Shown: positions 52,276-61,084 of the stretch, in pieces
How the letters are laid out: each line of letters opens with the position of its first letter
Numbering within the stretch: position 1 is the stretch's first letter
Source of the DNA: Streptomyces sp. NBC_00091
Lineage (GTDB): Bacteria; Actinomycetota; Actinomycetes; Streptomycetales; Streptomycetaceae
Reading direction: 5' to 3'
Length of the DNA: 64,000 bases
Assembly (NCBI RefSeq): GCF_026343185.1
Contig: NZ_JAPEMA010000001.1
Location: 2,480,001 to 2,544,000, forward strand
The notes under the pieces: generated by a model
The model's input: only the letters and a program-made list of their open reading frames with translations
Databases searched by the model: none
Told to the model about the DNA's origin: nothing
Translations under genes and position numbers: made by a program

Positions 52276-53322
52276 TCATGAGGTCAGGAGGACCCCCGCG
52301 TACGAGACTCCGGCCACCATCACCCAGGCCCCGAGCCCCAGCGCCGCGGCCCGCCCCCCGGTCCTGGCCAGCGTCGGCAGGTGCACCGCGCTCCCCAGCC
52401 CGAACAACGCCGCTGCCAGCAGGGCCTCCTGAGCCGTGTGCGCCCACTCCAGCGCCACGCCGGGCAGCAGCCCCGTGGCCCGCAGCGCGGCCGCCGCCAG
52501 GAACCCGGCGACGAACAGCGGCACCGGAGCCGGCCGCCGCCCCGAGGAGGTGCGCACCCCGCGCCGCCGGGCCCGCATCGAGAAGGCCACGGCGGCCACC
52601 AGCGGGGCCAGCAGGGCCACCCGCATCAGCTTGACCAGCACCGCCTCGCCGAGCGCTCCGGGGCCGGCGGTCTGGGCCGTCGCCACCACCTGGCCGACAT
52701 CGTGGACGCTCGCCCCCACCCACCGGCCGAAGGAGGGATCAGAGAGCCCCAACGGCCCTTGCAGCAACGGGAGTACCGCGATGGCCAGCGTCCCGCACAG
52801 GGTGACCAGCGCCACCGAGGCGGCGACGTCCTCCTCGTCACTGCCGGACACCTCGCTCACCGCGCCGATGGCCGAGGCCCCGCAGATCGAGTACCCGGTG
52901 GCGATCAACAGGGGCTGGTCTCCCGGGAGTCCGAGGCGGCGGCCCAGCCAGACCGTGCCGAAGAAGGTGGCCGCGACCACCCCGGTCACCATCGCCACCG
53001 TCGCCCAGCCCAGCCGGAGCACCTGGTCCAGGCCCAGGCCGAGGCCCAGCAGGACGATGCCGATCCGCATCAGCCGCCGGCCGGCCAGGGACAGGCCCGG
53101 GCGGGCCGGTCCGCGTACGACCGTGCGTAGACCGGGAAGGTGGGCCACCGCGATCCCGAGGACCACCGAGGCGGTCAGCATCGGCACGGCGGGGACCAGC
53201 AGGTGCACGCACCAGGCCACGAGGGCTCCGGCCGCGGCGGCCGCCAACCCGGGCCACGGAGTGGATGTTTCACGTGAAACATGCCGGACCGCCTCGCTCT
53301 GGGGGCGGTGGAGGAGGGCCAT
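52276..53322 (-). CDS. YeiH-family putative sulfur-anion exporter (UPF0324)
   Basis: 348 residues with about ten transmembrane helices. Family landmarks are LMRIGIVLLGLGLGLDQVLRLG, ATGYSICGASAIGAVSEV and FGRWVGASVHDVGQVVATA. YeiH proteins are linked to taurine/sulfonate and cysteine metabolism as suspected sulfate or sulfite exporters. The first codons carry a parS site (His-Val-Ser-Arg-Glu-Thr, residues 14-19) that relatives would not need. The ATG shares one base with the cysteine dioxygenase stop, so the two are coupled: the dioxygenase makes cysteine sulfinate and this protein may expel the derived anion. Confidence 0.9.
   Translation of the reverse strand: MALLHRPQSEAVRHVSRETSTPWPGLAAAAAGALVAWCVHLLVPAVPMLTASVVLGIAVAHLPGLRTVVRGPARPGLSLAGRRLMRIGIVLLGLGLGLDQVLRLGWATVAMVTGVVAATFFGTVWLGRRLGLPGDQPLLIATGYSICGASAIGAVSEVSGSDEEDVAASVALVTLCGTLAIAVLPLLQGPLGLSDPSFGRWVGASVHDVGQVVATAQTAGPGALGEAVLVKLMRVALLAPLVAAVAFSMRARRRGVRTSSGRRPAPVPLFVAGFLAAAALRATGLLPGVALEWAHTAQEALLAAALFGLGSAVHLPTLARTGGRAAALGLGAWVMVAGVSYAGVLLTS
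53266..53281. promoter_or_regulatory. parS site in the N-terminal coding part of the YeiH-like gene
   Basis: Perfect TGTTTCACGTGAAACA palindrome. Confidence 0.93.
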
Positions 53323-53897
53323 CAGTCGACGGGAAGCGTGTAGACGCGACGTATGCTCGTGCCCAGCCGGGAGACGTCAGCCCCGTACACGTGCAGGGAT
53401 ATCGCCTTCGTGCCGCAGGAGTTGCGCACCTTGTGGATGTCTCCCGGCGGGGCGAAGCCGCAGACGTCACCCTGGCCGTTGACCACGTCCTCGGTGGCCA
53501 CCAGCCGCGCGACACCGGCGCCCGGCGAGAGCCGGTAGCGGCGCTCGCTCTCCTCGCCCTGGTGGACCCCGGCCACGCACCACGACACGTGGTCGTGGAT
53601 ACAGGTCTCCTGGCCGGGCAGCCAGACCAGGGCCACCACCGAGAAGCTGCCGTCGGGCTCGGCGTGCAGGACGTGCTGCCGGTACCGCTCCGGGTCCCCC
53701 TCCTGCTGGGCGGCGGTCAGCAGGTCGGGCGCGCCCAGGTGCGGGGCGAGCCGCTCGCCGACCAGGTAGGCGGTCAGGTCGGGGGCCAGGCCCCGGTCCA
53801 CGACGCTGCGGATCTCACTGACGAGGGCGGCCATCCTCGTGGTCGTACGGGCCGGCGTGGTGGTGGTCATGGAAGCAGCGTCCGTCGGCGCATCCAT
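53322..53897 (-). CDS. cysteine dioxygenase (type I)
   Basis: About 191 residues in a cupin fold. Iron ligands are His101, His103 (CIHDHVSW) and His155 (PGDIHKV); the GHGE-less second motif VVNGQGDVCGFAPPGDIHKVRN is typical of the family. It oxidises L-cysteine to cysteine sulfinate. ATG 53897 is chosen as the outermost plausible start; ATG 53870 is equally possible, and no ribosome site decides. It is translationally coupled to a YeiH-type exporter and preceded by a LysR gene on the same strand. Confidence 0.9.
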   Translation of the reverse strand: MDAPTDAASMTTTTPARTTTRMAALVSEIRSVVDRGLAPDLTAYLVGERLAPHLGAPDLLTAAQQEGDPERYRQHVLHAEPDGSFSVVALVWLPGQETCIHDHVSWCVAGVHQGEESERRYRLSPGAGVARLVATEDVVNGQGDVCGFAPPGDIHKVRNSCGTKAISLHVYGADVSRLGTSIRRVYTLPVD

Positions 53898-53969
53898 CAC
53901 GTCCAACGACAGTTATGACCTGAAATCCCAAGCACTGCTTATGGATCGAGTCCTGCTGGAGCAGCCGGG

Positions 53970-54875
53970 TCAGCAGCCGATCCGGTTCGACGCCACCCGC
54001 TTCAGCTCGTCCAGCACCACCGCCGTCGCCGGGATCCGCAGATGGTCGCGGTAGACGTACGCGGCGATGTGCCGACGGGCCGCGGGCTCCAGCACCCGCC
54101 CGCAGACCCGGCTGAGGGAGAGCGAGGGCAGCACCAGGGCGGGCATCATCGCCACGCCCAGACCCTGCCCGACCAGGCTCTGCACCACCAGGTTGTCGTC
54201 GGTGGCGAAGCGGATGTCGGGGACGAAGCCCAGCTCCGCGCACTCGTGCAGCAGGTTCGCCCGGCAACGCGGGCAGCCCGCGATCCACCGCTCCTCGGCG
54301 AGGTCGGCGAGGTGCACGGCCCGGCGCCGGGCCAGCGGGTGGCCGGTCGGCAGCAGCACCGTCAGCTGGTCCTCCAGCAGCCTGACCTCGGCGACCTCCT
54401 CCGGGATCTCCTCGTGCAGGCCCGGGTAGGTGAAGGCGAGGGTGATGTCGCACTCGCCGCGCTGGAGCCGGCGCAGGGACTCGGGGGGCTCCCCTTCCAG
54501 CAGCTCGACCTGGACACCGGGGTGGTTCTTGGCGAGTCCGCTGAGGGCTTCCGGGACGAGGGTGACATTGGCGCTGGGGAAACCGCAGACCCGTACCCGC
54601 CCGGTGCGCAGCCGTGTGTACGCCTTCAGCTGGGCCTCGGCGGCGGAGAGGCTGCCGAGGATGGACTCGGCGTGCCTAGCCAGGGACTCACCGGCCTCGG
54701 TGAGCTTCATCCGGCGGCCCACTCTGGTGAACAGCGGGGTGCCGACAGCGCGTTCGAGCGCCTTCATCTGCTGGGTGATCGCGGGCTGGGTGTAGCCCAG
54801 GACGCGAGCGGCCGCCGAGTACGAGCCCGCAGCGACCACTTCGTGGAATGTCCGTATGTGCCGTGAATCGAACAC
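53970..54875 (-). CDS. LysR-family transcriptional regulator
   Basis: 301 residues. The N-terminal winged helix is HIRTFHEVVAAGSYSAAARVLGYTQPAITQQMKALERAVGTPLFTR (about 6-52). The periplasmic-binding-like effector domain covers 90-290 and includes a CPRCRANLLHEC segment that might bind metal or sense thiols. Start GTG 54875 has TATGCT at 54882-54887 six bases upstream and no Shine-Dalgarno, indicating a leaderless message. It precedes the cysteine dioxygenase/YeiH pair on the same strand. A shared CATAAGCAG motif lies upstream of both the LysR gene and the dioxygenase gene. Confidence 0.92.
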   Translation of the reverse strand: MFDSRHIRTFHEVVAAGSYSAAARVLGYTQPAITQQMKALERAVGTPLFTRVGRRMKLTEAGESLARHAESILGSLSAAEAQLKAYTRLRTGRVRVCGFPSANVTLVPEALSGLAKNHPGVQVELLEGEPPESLRRLQRGECDITLAFTYPGLHEEIPEEVAEVRLLEDQLTVLLPTGHPLARRRAVHLADLAEERWIAGCPRCRANLLHECAELGFVPDIRFATDDNLVVQSLVGQGLGVAMMPALVLPSLSLSRVCGRVLEPAARRHIAAYVYRDHLRIPATAVVLDELKRVASNRIGC

Positions 54876-54897
54876 CAGCGAAGCATAAGCAGATATT

Positions 54898-54937
54898 GGG
54901 AGGGGCCGTAGGCGGAATCCCGCCCACGGCCCCTCCC
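54898..54937 (-). terminator. terminator of the HtrA-like gene
   Basis: GGGAGGGGCCGT pairs perfectly with ACGGCCCCTCCC, and GGCGG/CCGCC extends it. It begins 55 bases past the HtrA-like stop on the minus strand. Confidence 0.75.
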
Positions 54938-54975
54938 ATCAAGCCACTGTCGAGTGGTCGTCCGAGTGCCGAACG

Positions 54976-55005
54976 CCTACTTGTCGCCGAACTACTTGTC
55001 GCCGA
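54976..55005. repeat. 15-bp tandem duplication across the HtrA-like stop
   Basis: 54976-54990 and 54991-55005 share CTACTTGTCGCCGA. On the minus strand both units read TCGGCGACAAGTAG, so Gly-Asp-Lys-stop is present twice. Confidence 0.9.
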
Positions 55006-56548
55006 CGCGCGAGCCGAGCGTGATGTCGACCGAGTTCGGCTTGCCGCCGCGCAGGTAGGTCAGCTTCACCGTGTCGCCCGGCTTGTGCGTCCAGATCAGG
55101 CTGATCAGCGTCGGGCCGCTGTCGACCGGCTTGCCGCCGAACTCGGTGATGATGTCGCCGGGCTTGAGGCCCGCCTTGCCGGCCGGGCCGTTGGGGTCGA
55201 CCAGCTCGTTGGCGGGCGCGCCCTGCTCGGAGATCTTGGCGCCGTCCGTCTTGGCCTGGAGGTCCACGGAGACCGAGATCACCGGGTAGACCGGCTTGCC
55301 CGTCTTGATCAGCGATTCCGCGACGTTCTTGGCCTGGTTGATCGGGATGGCGAAGCCGAGGCCGATGGAGCCGGCCTGGCCGCCGCCGAAGCCGCCGTTG
55401 CCGGCGGACTGGATCGCCGAGTTGATGCCGATGACCGCGCCGCGGCCGTCGAGGAGCGGGCCGCCGGAGTTGCCCGGGTTGATCGAGGCGTCCGTCTGCA
55501 GGGCGCTCATGTACGAGTTCTTGCCGCCGGAGCCGTCGCCGGAGGCCACCGGGCGGTTCTTGGCGCTGACGATGCCGGTGGTGACGGTGTTGGACAGGCC
55601 GAAGGGGGCGCCGATCGCGATGGTCGGGTCGCCGACCGCGACCTTGTCGGAGTCGCCGAGCGGCAGCGGCTTGAGGCCCGTGGGCGGGTTCTTCAGCTTG
55701 AGCACGGCCACGTCGTACCCCTGGGCGCGGCCGACCACCTCGGCCTCGTACTTCTTGCCGTCGGAGAAGGTCGCCGAGAGCTTGCCGCCGTTCGCGGCGG
55801 AGGCCACCACATGGTTGTTGGTGAGGATGTGGCCCTGCTGGTCGTAGACGAAGCCGGTGCCGGTGCCGCCCTCGCCATCCCCGGCCGAGGCCTCGATGGT
55901 GACGACGCTGGGCAGGGCGGTCGCGGCGAGGCCCGCGACGGAGCCCGCGTCGCGCTTGAGGTCCTTGGGGGTGTTGCCCGCGCTGATGGTGGTCGAGCCG
56001 AAGCCGCCGCCGTTGTTCCGTTCGGCCGCCCAGTAGCCGACGCCGCCGCCGACGCCGCCCGCGAGCAGGGCCGCCACCAGGACGGCCGCGACCAGGCCGC
56101 CCTTGCCCTTCGGCTTGGACGGCGGGGTGCCGTCGGTGGCGAGCGGGACGCCCCAGACACCGCCGCCGTGGCCGCCGGTCGCGCCGTACGCGGGGACCGC
56201 GGGCGGCGGCGGGGGCCAGGCTTCGGCGCCGTACGCCGCCTGCGCGGGGGCCGGGGCCGGGGCCTGCCCGTAGCCGTAGGCCGGGGGCGCGGCCGGCGGG
56301 GCGGCCGGGGTGGGCGGGAGCTGCTGGGTCTGCTCGGCACCCGGCACGGGAGCCGGTGCCGGCGCGGGGGCCACCTGGGCGGCGGGCCCGGCCGGGGCGA
56401 CGGGCGCGGGCCCCTGGTCCGCGGGGGCCACCGGGGCGGGCGCGGCCGGAACCTGAGCCGGGTCGGGGGCGGAGGCGGCCGGCGCAGGGGGTGCGGACGG
56501 GGCCGCGGGGGGCGTCGGGGCCGCGGTGCCCTCGTTCTCGGTGCTCAC
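54992..56548 (-). CDS. HtrA/DegP-like S1C serine protease with PDZ domain
   Basis: 518 residues. A long Pro/Ala-rich cytoplasmic part (1-145) precedes one transmembrane helix (150-172), so the protease lies outside. The chymotrypsin-like domain has His246 (TNNHVV), Asp279 (YDVAVLKL) and Ser361 (NPGNSGGP). A C-terminal PDZ domain (about 410-512) has GPAGKAGLKPGDIITEFGGKPV. It is probably an envelope stress protease or chaperone. The GTG at 56548 follows AGGAGAG. Its end is duplicated in tandem. Confidence 0.93.
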   Translation of the reverse strand: MSTENEGTAAPTPPAAPSAPPAPAASAPDPAQVPAAPAPVAPADQGPAPVAPAGPAAQVAPAPAPAPVPGAEQTQQLPPTPAAPPAAPPAYGYGQAPAPAPAQAAYGAEAWPPPPPAVPAYGATGGHGGGVWGVPLATDGTPPSKPKGKGGLVAAVLVAALLAGGVGGGVGYWAAERNNGGGFGSTTISAGNTPKDLKRDAGSVAGLAATALPSVVTIEASAGDGEGGTGTGFVYDQQGHILTNNHVVASAANGGKLSATFSDGKKYEAEVVGRAQGYDVAVLKLKNPPTGLKPLPLGDSDKVAVGDPTIAIGAPFGLSNTVTTGIVSAKNRPVASGDGSGGKNSYMSALQTDASINPGNSGGPLLDGRGAVIGINSAIQSAGNGGFGGGQAGSIGLGFAIPINQAKNVAESLIKTGKPVYPVISVSVDLQAKTDGAKISEQGAPANELVDPNGPAGKAGLKPGDIITEFGGKPVDSGPTLISLIWTHKPGDTVKLTYLRGGKPNSVDITLGSRVGDK

Positions 56549-56820
56549 AGCGCTCTCTCCTCGTCACACACGGCTTACGGCTTACACGGCTGCACAGGAC
56601 TGGACATCTCAGGCGAAACCGGCCCGACACCCACCTGGCATCGGTCCGACTGAACGTTCGACGTGCCGTACAAGTTCCAGGGCAAAGCCTTTCCCATGAC
56701 CCGTCAGGGCACTGTAAGCCGGACCTGTGCGTCTCCCTCCATCCTTTATATCCGACATATCGAACGCACCCCCAGGAGTCACCCCGACGCATGAGGCCTC
56801 CTCGGTGGCACCATGACCGG

Positions 56821-57621
56821 GTGACCCACGCAACGCCGCGCCCCATCCAGGTCGTCGCCCACCGCGGCGCCTCGGAGGACGCCCCCGAGCACACGCTGGC
56901 CGCCTACCGGAAGGCCATCGAGGACGGCGCCGACGCCCTCGAGTGCGACATCCGGCTGACCGCCGACGGCCACCTGGTCCTGGTCCACGACCGCCGCGTG
57001 AACCGCACCTCGAACGGCCGCGGCGCCGTCTCCGCCCTGGAGCTGGCCGACCTCGCCGCCCTCGACTTCGGCTCCTGGAAGGACCGCGAGGAGTCCCCCG
57101 ACTGGGACGCGGACCCCGAGCGCACCTCCGTACTCACCCTGGAACGGCTGCTGGAGCTGGTGTCCGACGCGCCCCGGCCCGTCCAGCTCGCGATCGAGAC
57201 GAAACACCCCACCCGCTGGGCCGGACAGGTGGAGGAGCGCCTCCTCTTCCTCCTCAAGCGCTTCGGGCTGGACTCCCCGCCCGCCGGCGGCCCGCACCCG
57301 GTCCGGATCATGAGCTTCTCCGCCCGCTCGCTGCACCGGGTCCGGGCGGCCGCGCCGACGGTGCCGACCGTGTACCTGATGCAGTTCGTCTCGCCCCGGA
57401 TGCGCGACGGGCGGCTGCCCGCCGGGGTACGGATCGCCGGCCCGGCGATGCGGATCGTGCGCAGCCACCCCGGCTTCATCCGCAAGCTCCAGGCCGCGGG
57501 GCACTCCGTACACGTATGGACCGTGAACGATCCGGAAGATGTTCAGCTATGCGCTGATCTGGGTGTAGAAGCGATCATCACGAACAGGCCACGTCAGGTT
57601 CTGTCACAACTCGGGCGCTGA
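56821..57621 (+). CDS. glycerophosphodiester phosphodiesterase
   Basis: 266 residues, GDPD TIM barrel. VVAHRGASEDAPEHTLAAY supplies His14, Arg15 and Glu23. ALECDIRLTADGHLVLVHD supplies Glu41, Asp43 and His56. The C-terminal VHVWTVNDPEDVQLCADLGVEAIITNRP is complete. It hydrolyses glycerophosphodiesters to glycerol 3-phosphate and an alcohol. No signal peptide, so it acts inside the cell. GTG 56821 matches where relatives begin; ATG 56791, with AGGAG upstream, is an alternative. It is divergent from the HtrA-like gene. Confidence 0.93.
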   Translation: MTHATPRPIQVVAHRGASEDAPEHTLAAYRKAIEDGADALECDIRLTADGHLVLVHDRRVNRTSNGRGAVSALELADLAALDFGSWKDREESPDWDADPERTSVLTLERLLELVSDAPRPVQLAIETKHPTRWAGQVEERLLFLLKRFGLDSPPAGGPHPVRIMSFSARSLHRVRAAAPTVPTVYLMQFVSPRMRDGRLPAGVRIAGPAMRIVRSHPGFIRKLQAAGHSVHVWTVNDPEDVQLCADLGVEAIITNRPRQVLSQLGR

Positions 57622-57804
57622 CGTCCCCTTTTGCCCACCCGTCACACGAACCCCGCGCGTGACAGGGAGTGCACCGGCGCATCCGCTCCGCATCCGACGG
57701 TCACGAATGCGTCATGACGGTGCCAGAGGGCCTCGTCATGGCGGTTTCCGGTCCAGGCCATTGGGGCATCCAGACCATGGCGTGGGGCTAAGGAGGTTCC
57801 GGGG

Positions 57805-58320
57805 GTGGCGTTGGTGATGGCACAGGAAGTGCCCACGTCGTCGTGCATGGACATACGCCATGGTCCTGCGGGCGTGGGCGAGGCGAGACACCGGATGCGC
57901 GAACAACTGCGCATGAGCGGCCTGTCCGAATCGGTCGTAGACGATGCCGTACTGATCCTTTCCGAACTGCTCAGCAACGCCTGCCGGCACGGCCGGCCGC
58001 TGGGCCAGCGGGAGGTCGGGGACGGGGAGATACGCGCCGCCTGGCGCGTCGACACCGCGGGGCGGCTGACGGTCGAGGTCACGGACGGCGGCGGCCCCAC
58101 CCGCCCGATCCCGGCCACGCCTTCGGTCACCGCGCACGGCGGCCGGGGGCTGAACATCATCAGCGCCCTGGCCCAGGACTGGGGTGTCCGGGACGGAGCG
58201 GCGGGTGAGGTCACCGTGTGGGTGATCGTCGCCCGGGGGCCCCGGCACGAGGATTTCGCTACGCGCGTCACTGCCCCGGCGATGGACTTCGCATCGGCCT
58301 TCGACGACCTGGATCCGTGA
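57805..58320 (+). CDS. ATP-binding protein, RsbW-like (HATPase_c)
   Basis: 171 residues. The N-box is [13 protein letters not shown] (Asn58), followed by [14 protein letters not shown] (Asp in the G1 box) and [16 protein letters not shown] (G2 lid). A ~25-residue tail follows the domain. It resembles anti-sigma-like serine kinases found in many Streptomyces copies; no sigma or STAS gene is adjacent. AGGAGGTTCCGGGG precedes GTG 57805. Confidence 0.88.
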   Translation: MALVMAQEVPTSSCMDIRHGPAGVGEARHRMREQLRMSGLSESVVDDAVLILSELLSNACRHGRPLGQREVGDGEIRAAWRVDTAGRLTVEVTDGGGPTRPIPATPSVTAHGGRGLNIISALAQDWGVRDGAAGEVTVWVIVARGPRHEDFATRVTAPAMDFASAFDDLDP

Positions 58321-58514
58321 ACCGGATCCGGCCGGCATTACCCCGCAGTACCCCGCAGTTTCAGCACCCGCAGTACCGGTCATCCGCACGGGCGGCCGTC
58401 CGGGAGCGCACGCCGACCGTGCTCCCGGCCGCACCCCACCGGTTCCGGCGGTACGAACGGCTAGGCTCGCGCCCAGAGACACCGCCGTACCGCCGCAACC
58501 GGGAGACACCCACG

Positions 58515-59489
58515 ATGGCCAAGAAGCGCCCCGCCGCGAAGACCGCGAAGCCGCAGCTCAACAACGGGGAGATCCCGGTGGTGGGCGCGCGCGAGCCCTG
58601 CCCCTGCGGATCCGGGCGCCGCTACAAGGCCTGCCACGGCGCAGCCGCCTCGCACGCCGTCACCGAGCACGTGCAGCGCCCGTTCGAGGGACTGCCGGGC
58701 GAGTGCGACTGGGTCGCGCTGCGCGAGCTGGTCCCCGCGGCCACCATCCCGCTGACCCTCAAGGGCGGCCTGCCCGAGGGCGTTCCGTCCGTCACGCTGG
58801 TGACCGTACTGCCCATGGCCTGGCCCGCCCTGCGGCGCGAGGACGGCTCGGTCCTGCTCGGCCTCCAGAACGACTCGACCTCCGGGGACCTGGCCCGCGA
58901 CATGGCCGACACCCTGGAGCGCGCGCTCGTCGCCGAGCCCGGCACCCCGGTACCGGCCCGCCGGGTGCCGGCCGAGGGTCCCCGACTTCAGGATCTCCTG
59001 GACCTGGACGGCGTTTTCGAGCCGGTTGTGCACACCGGCTTCGAATTCTGGATTCCGGAGGCGGAAAGCGCCCAGAACGCCTCCCCGGAGATCGCCGCCT
59101 CGCTGGAGCGCGCCAACGCCGCCGCCATCCCGACCGTCAAGCTGACGGGCGTGGACGCGGCCTACTGGTGCGAGACCCCGGACAAGAACCACCTGCGCTG
59201 GGTCATGCCGCAGCCCGAGGAGAAGCTCCTCGACGCCCTCGCGCGCCTGCACGCGGCGGGCACGTCCTCCCTCGGCGAGGGCACGAAGCTCGTCGGTTCC
59301 TTCCGCGCCCACGGCCTGATGGTTCCCGTCTGGGACCTGCCCACCGGGGTCTCCGCGGAGGACGTGGAGAAGCCCGCCGCCGAGCTCGCGGAGCGGCTGG
59401 CCGCGGCCCTGGCCACGGACGCCCCGCTGACCACCGAGGAGCGCCGGGCGCGCGGCGGTCTCACCAACCGCCAGGTGACGCTCAGCTGA
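58515..59489 (+). CDS. DUF5926 protein with SEC-C-type zinc motif
   Basis: 324 residues. A basic N-terminus ([14 protein letters not shown]) precedes [15 protein letters not shown] with Cys29, Cys31, Cys40 and His41, the SEC-C zinc motif known from the SecA tail. The remaining ~270 residues are one conserved DUF5926 domain with alternating helices and strands, without catalytic motifs I can name. It may bind SecB-like partners or ribosomes through the zinc motif; that is inference. A TAGGCT -10-like box lies at about 58463-58468. GGGAGAC precedes the ATG. Confidence 0.9.
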   Translation: MAKKRPAAKTAKPQLNNGEIPVVGAREPCPCGSGRRYKACHGAAASHAVTEHVQRPFEGLPGECDWVALRELVPAATIPLTLKGGLPEGVPSVTLVTVLPMAWPALRREDGSVLLGLQNDSTSGDLARDMADTLERALVAEPGTPVPARRVPAEGPRLQDLLDLDGVFEPVVHTGFEFWIPEAESAQNASPEIAASLERANAAAIPTVKLTGVDAAYWCETPDKNHLRWVMPQPEEKLLDALARLHAAGTSSLGEGTKLVGSFRAHGLMVPVWDLPTGVSAEDVEKPAAELAERLAAALATDAPLTTEERRARGGLTNRQVTLS

Positions 59490-59536
59490 CGCACGGACAC
59501 GTACGGGTCCGGTGACTGGGGTCACAACTCCCGCTA

Positions 59537-59590
59537 ATCGCCTGCAAATCGATGTCTGAATATCAGAGATCGAATTTGCGAACAGGCGAT
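59537..59590 (+). other. AT-rich imperfect hairpin region
   Basis: ATCGCCTG (59537-59544) pairs with CAGGCGAT (59583-59590), and inside them CAAATCGAT faces ATCGAATTTG. The centre TCTGAATATCAGA (59555-59567) is a perfect palindrome. The stretch is far more AT-rich than its surroundings and lies between DUF5926 and a terminator. Confidence 0.55.
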
Positions 59591-59610
59591 CTCTTGTTAC
59601 CGTTCTTGTA

Positions 59611-59650
59611 GCCCGGTCGCTGGTGCATCCCCCGTCGCCAGCGACCGGGC
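59611..59650 (+). terminator. terminator hairpin
   Basis: GCCCGGTCGCTGG and its perfect complement CCAGCGACCGGGC around a 14-base loop, followed by CCTTGTCTTTCC on the plus strand. Confidence 0.75.
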
Positions 59651-59670
59651 CCTTGTCTTTCCGGTGGCGC

Positions 59671-60231
59671 TCAACCGTCGCCCGGTGCCGGTGAGTTGCT
59701 CCCGGACCGAAGCAGCAGTCGCCCTTCATCATCCGGAACTGCAAACTCCGCTACGGCCGAGTAGTCATCCGGTGCCCCCGCCGAATCACCCCGGGGCGTC
59801 TCGCACAGCCCCGGCTCGTCCCCCGCGCCCACCGCGCAGCGGATCTGCACCGTCCGCCCGGCGGGCCCCATCACGGTCAGTACGGCGTCCAGCGCGCGCC
59901 CGCTCGTGTTGCGGTAGTAACTGCGGCCCCAGGTCTGCCCCGCGCTCTCCAGGACGCAGGTCTGCGCCTCCAGGCCCTGGGGGGCGGAGAGTTCGGGTCC
60001 GCAGCGGGAATCGGTGCGGGGCTGTTCGGCCGGACCGGGGCGCTCGGGGCCGGCGGCGGGCCGCGCCGCATCCGGCGTACGGGAGGAGTGGGAAAGGCCG
60101 AGCGAGGAGAGCAACCCCCCGCCTTTTCCGTCACCCTGACCGGCGAAATCCGGCCCGGCGATCGCTCCGGCCAGGGGAAGCGACAAGATGATCAGCACAC
60201 CGGCGCCGATACCGATCAGGCGGAGATTCAT
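59671..60231 (-). CDS. membrane-anchored or secreted protein of unknown function
   Basis: 186 residues. LIGIGAGVLIILSLPLAGAIAG (4-25) is a signal anchor. A Pro/Ala/Arg linker (50-85) leads to a domain with four Cys (near 88, 101, 140 and 149; RCGPELSAPQGLEAQTCVLES and VQIRCAVGAGDEPGLCE) that likely forms two disulfides outside the cell. No named domain recognised. ATG 60231 starts just before the hydrophobic helix; no strong ribosome site. Confidence 0.75.
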   Translation of the reverse strand: MNLRLIGIGAGVLIILSLPLAGAIAGPDFAGQGDGKGGGLLSSLGLSHSSRTPDAARPAAGPERPGPAEQPRTDSRCGPELSAPQGLEAQTCVLESAGQTWGRSYYRNTSGRALDAVLTVMGPAGRTVQIRCAVGAGDEPGLCETPRGDSAGAPDDYSAVAEFAVPDDEGRLLLRSGSNSPAPGDG

Positions 60232-60364
60232 TCGCCGAAGATAGCGACGCGGGAAAGGGGCGCGGAGATCCCCGCGCCCAATTCCCTTGGAAACTCGTCG
60301 CGCTGGCACCCGTACGAGTGATGCGACGGCCGCCCGGCCGGCGGGTGGCCGGGCCCCGGGACGG

Positions 60365-61084
60365 TCAGTACGCGAGCCGGCTGCCGCCGCCGGGCGCACC
60401 GCTGCTCGCCTCGACGAGCGCGTCCACGACCGCCTCGACCTCCGGCAGCCACAGCCCCTCGGGGCCGGGCTCCGGCTCCCGCTCCCAGCGGACCTGTCCG
60501 CCGCCGCTGGCCGCGGAGGGCGGCAGCAACAGGTAGCCGCCCTCGCCGTGGAAGCGCAGCGAGGAGGGCACGTGGTCCTTCGCGTAGAGGAGTTCGCCGA
60601 GCCGCTCCAGCGAGTACGGCGCGACCAGCAGCGACCACCGGGTGGGGGTGGCGACGACCGGACCGAGCCGCATGCCCTGCGCGTCCAGCCGTACGACGGC
60701 ACGCGCGGCCGCCCCGGCCGGCAGGCTCACCGCGCACGGCGCGGTCCCGCCGGTGGCCAGCAGCACCGGGGCCGCCGGCCGCCGGGCCCACCACCAGGCC
60801 ACCATCCGGGCGTCGGTCGTGGCGGCGAGCAGCCCGGGGTCGAAGGGATGCGCGCCGGGCACCACGCAGTCGGGGTCGGGGCAGGCGCACCGCGCGCTGT
60901 CGGCGCCGGCCCGGCCCACGCCCGGCAGTACGGGCCACTGCCAGGCGGTGGCGCAGGTCAGCGCGCCGTCGAGAAGGGAAGCGGCCGCGCCGTCCGCGCC
61001 CGCCGCGACGGAGCGGGAGGCAGCTCGCGGGAATTTCAAGCGATCGCGGAGCCGCTGGAGACGCCTTCCGAGGATCTCGCGCAT
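60365..61084 (-). CDS. bifunctional DNA primase/polymerase-like (Prim-Pol) domain protein
   Basis: 239 residues resembling a stand-alone AEP-type Prim-Pol N-terminal domain: AWQWPVLPGVG, CACPDPDCVVPGAHPFDPGLLAATTDARMVAWWWARRPAAPVLLATGG and SLRFHGEGGYLLLPPS are typical. The Cys-rich CACPDPDC may bind zinc. The catalytic Asp-x-Asp pair of active primases is not obvious, so it may be non-catalytic. ATG 61084 has AAGGAAC upstream. It is divergent from the SpoIIE phosphatase gene. Confidence 0.8.
   Translation of the reverse strand: MREILGRRLQRLRDRLKFPRAASRSVAAGADGAAASLLDGALTCATAWQWPVLPGVGRAGADSARCACPDPDCVVPGAHPFDPGLLAATTDARMVAWWWARRPAAPVLLATGGTAPCAVSLPAGAAARAVVRLDAQGMRLGPVVATPTRWSLLVAPYSLERLGELLYAKDHVPSSLRFHGEGGYLLLPPSAASGGGQVRWEREPEPGPEGLWLPEVEAVVDALVEASSGAPGGGSRLAY

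Noticed and set aside
54848..56653. 601-residue open frame on the plus strand
   Set aside because: Antisense to the HtrA-like protease; composition is Gly/Arg/Asp only.
59671..60702. 343-residue extended frame for the 59671-60231 gene
   Set aside because: The upstream extension is antisense-like Arg/Ser-rich sequence overlapping the Prim-Pol gene; the hydrophobic anchor at the ATG 60231 marks the true N-terminus.
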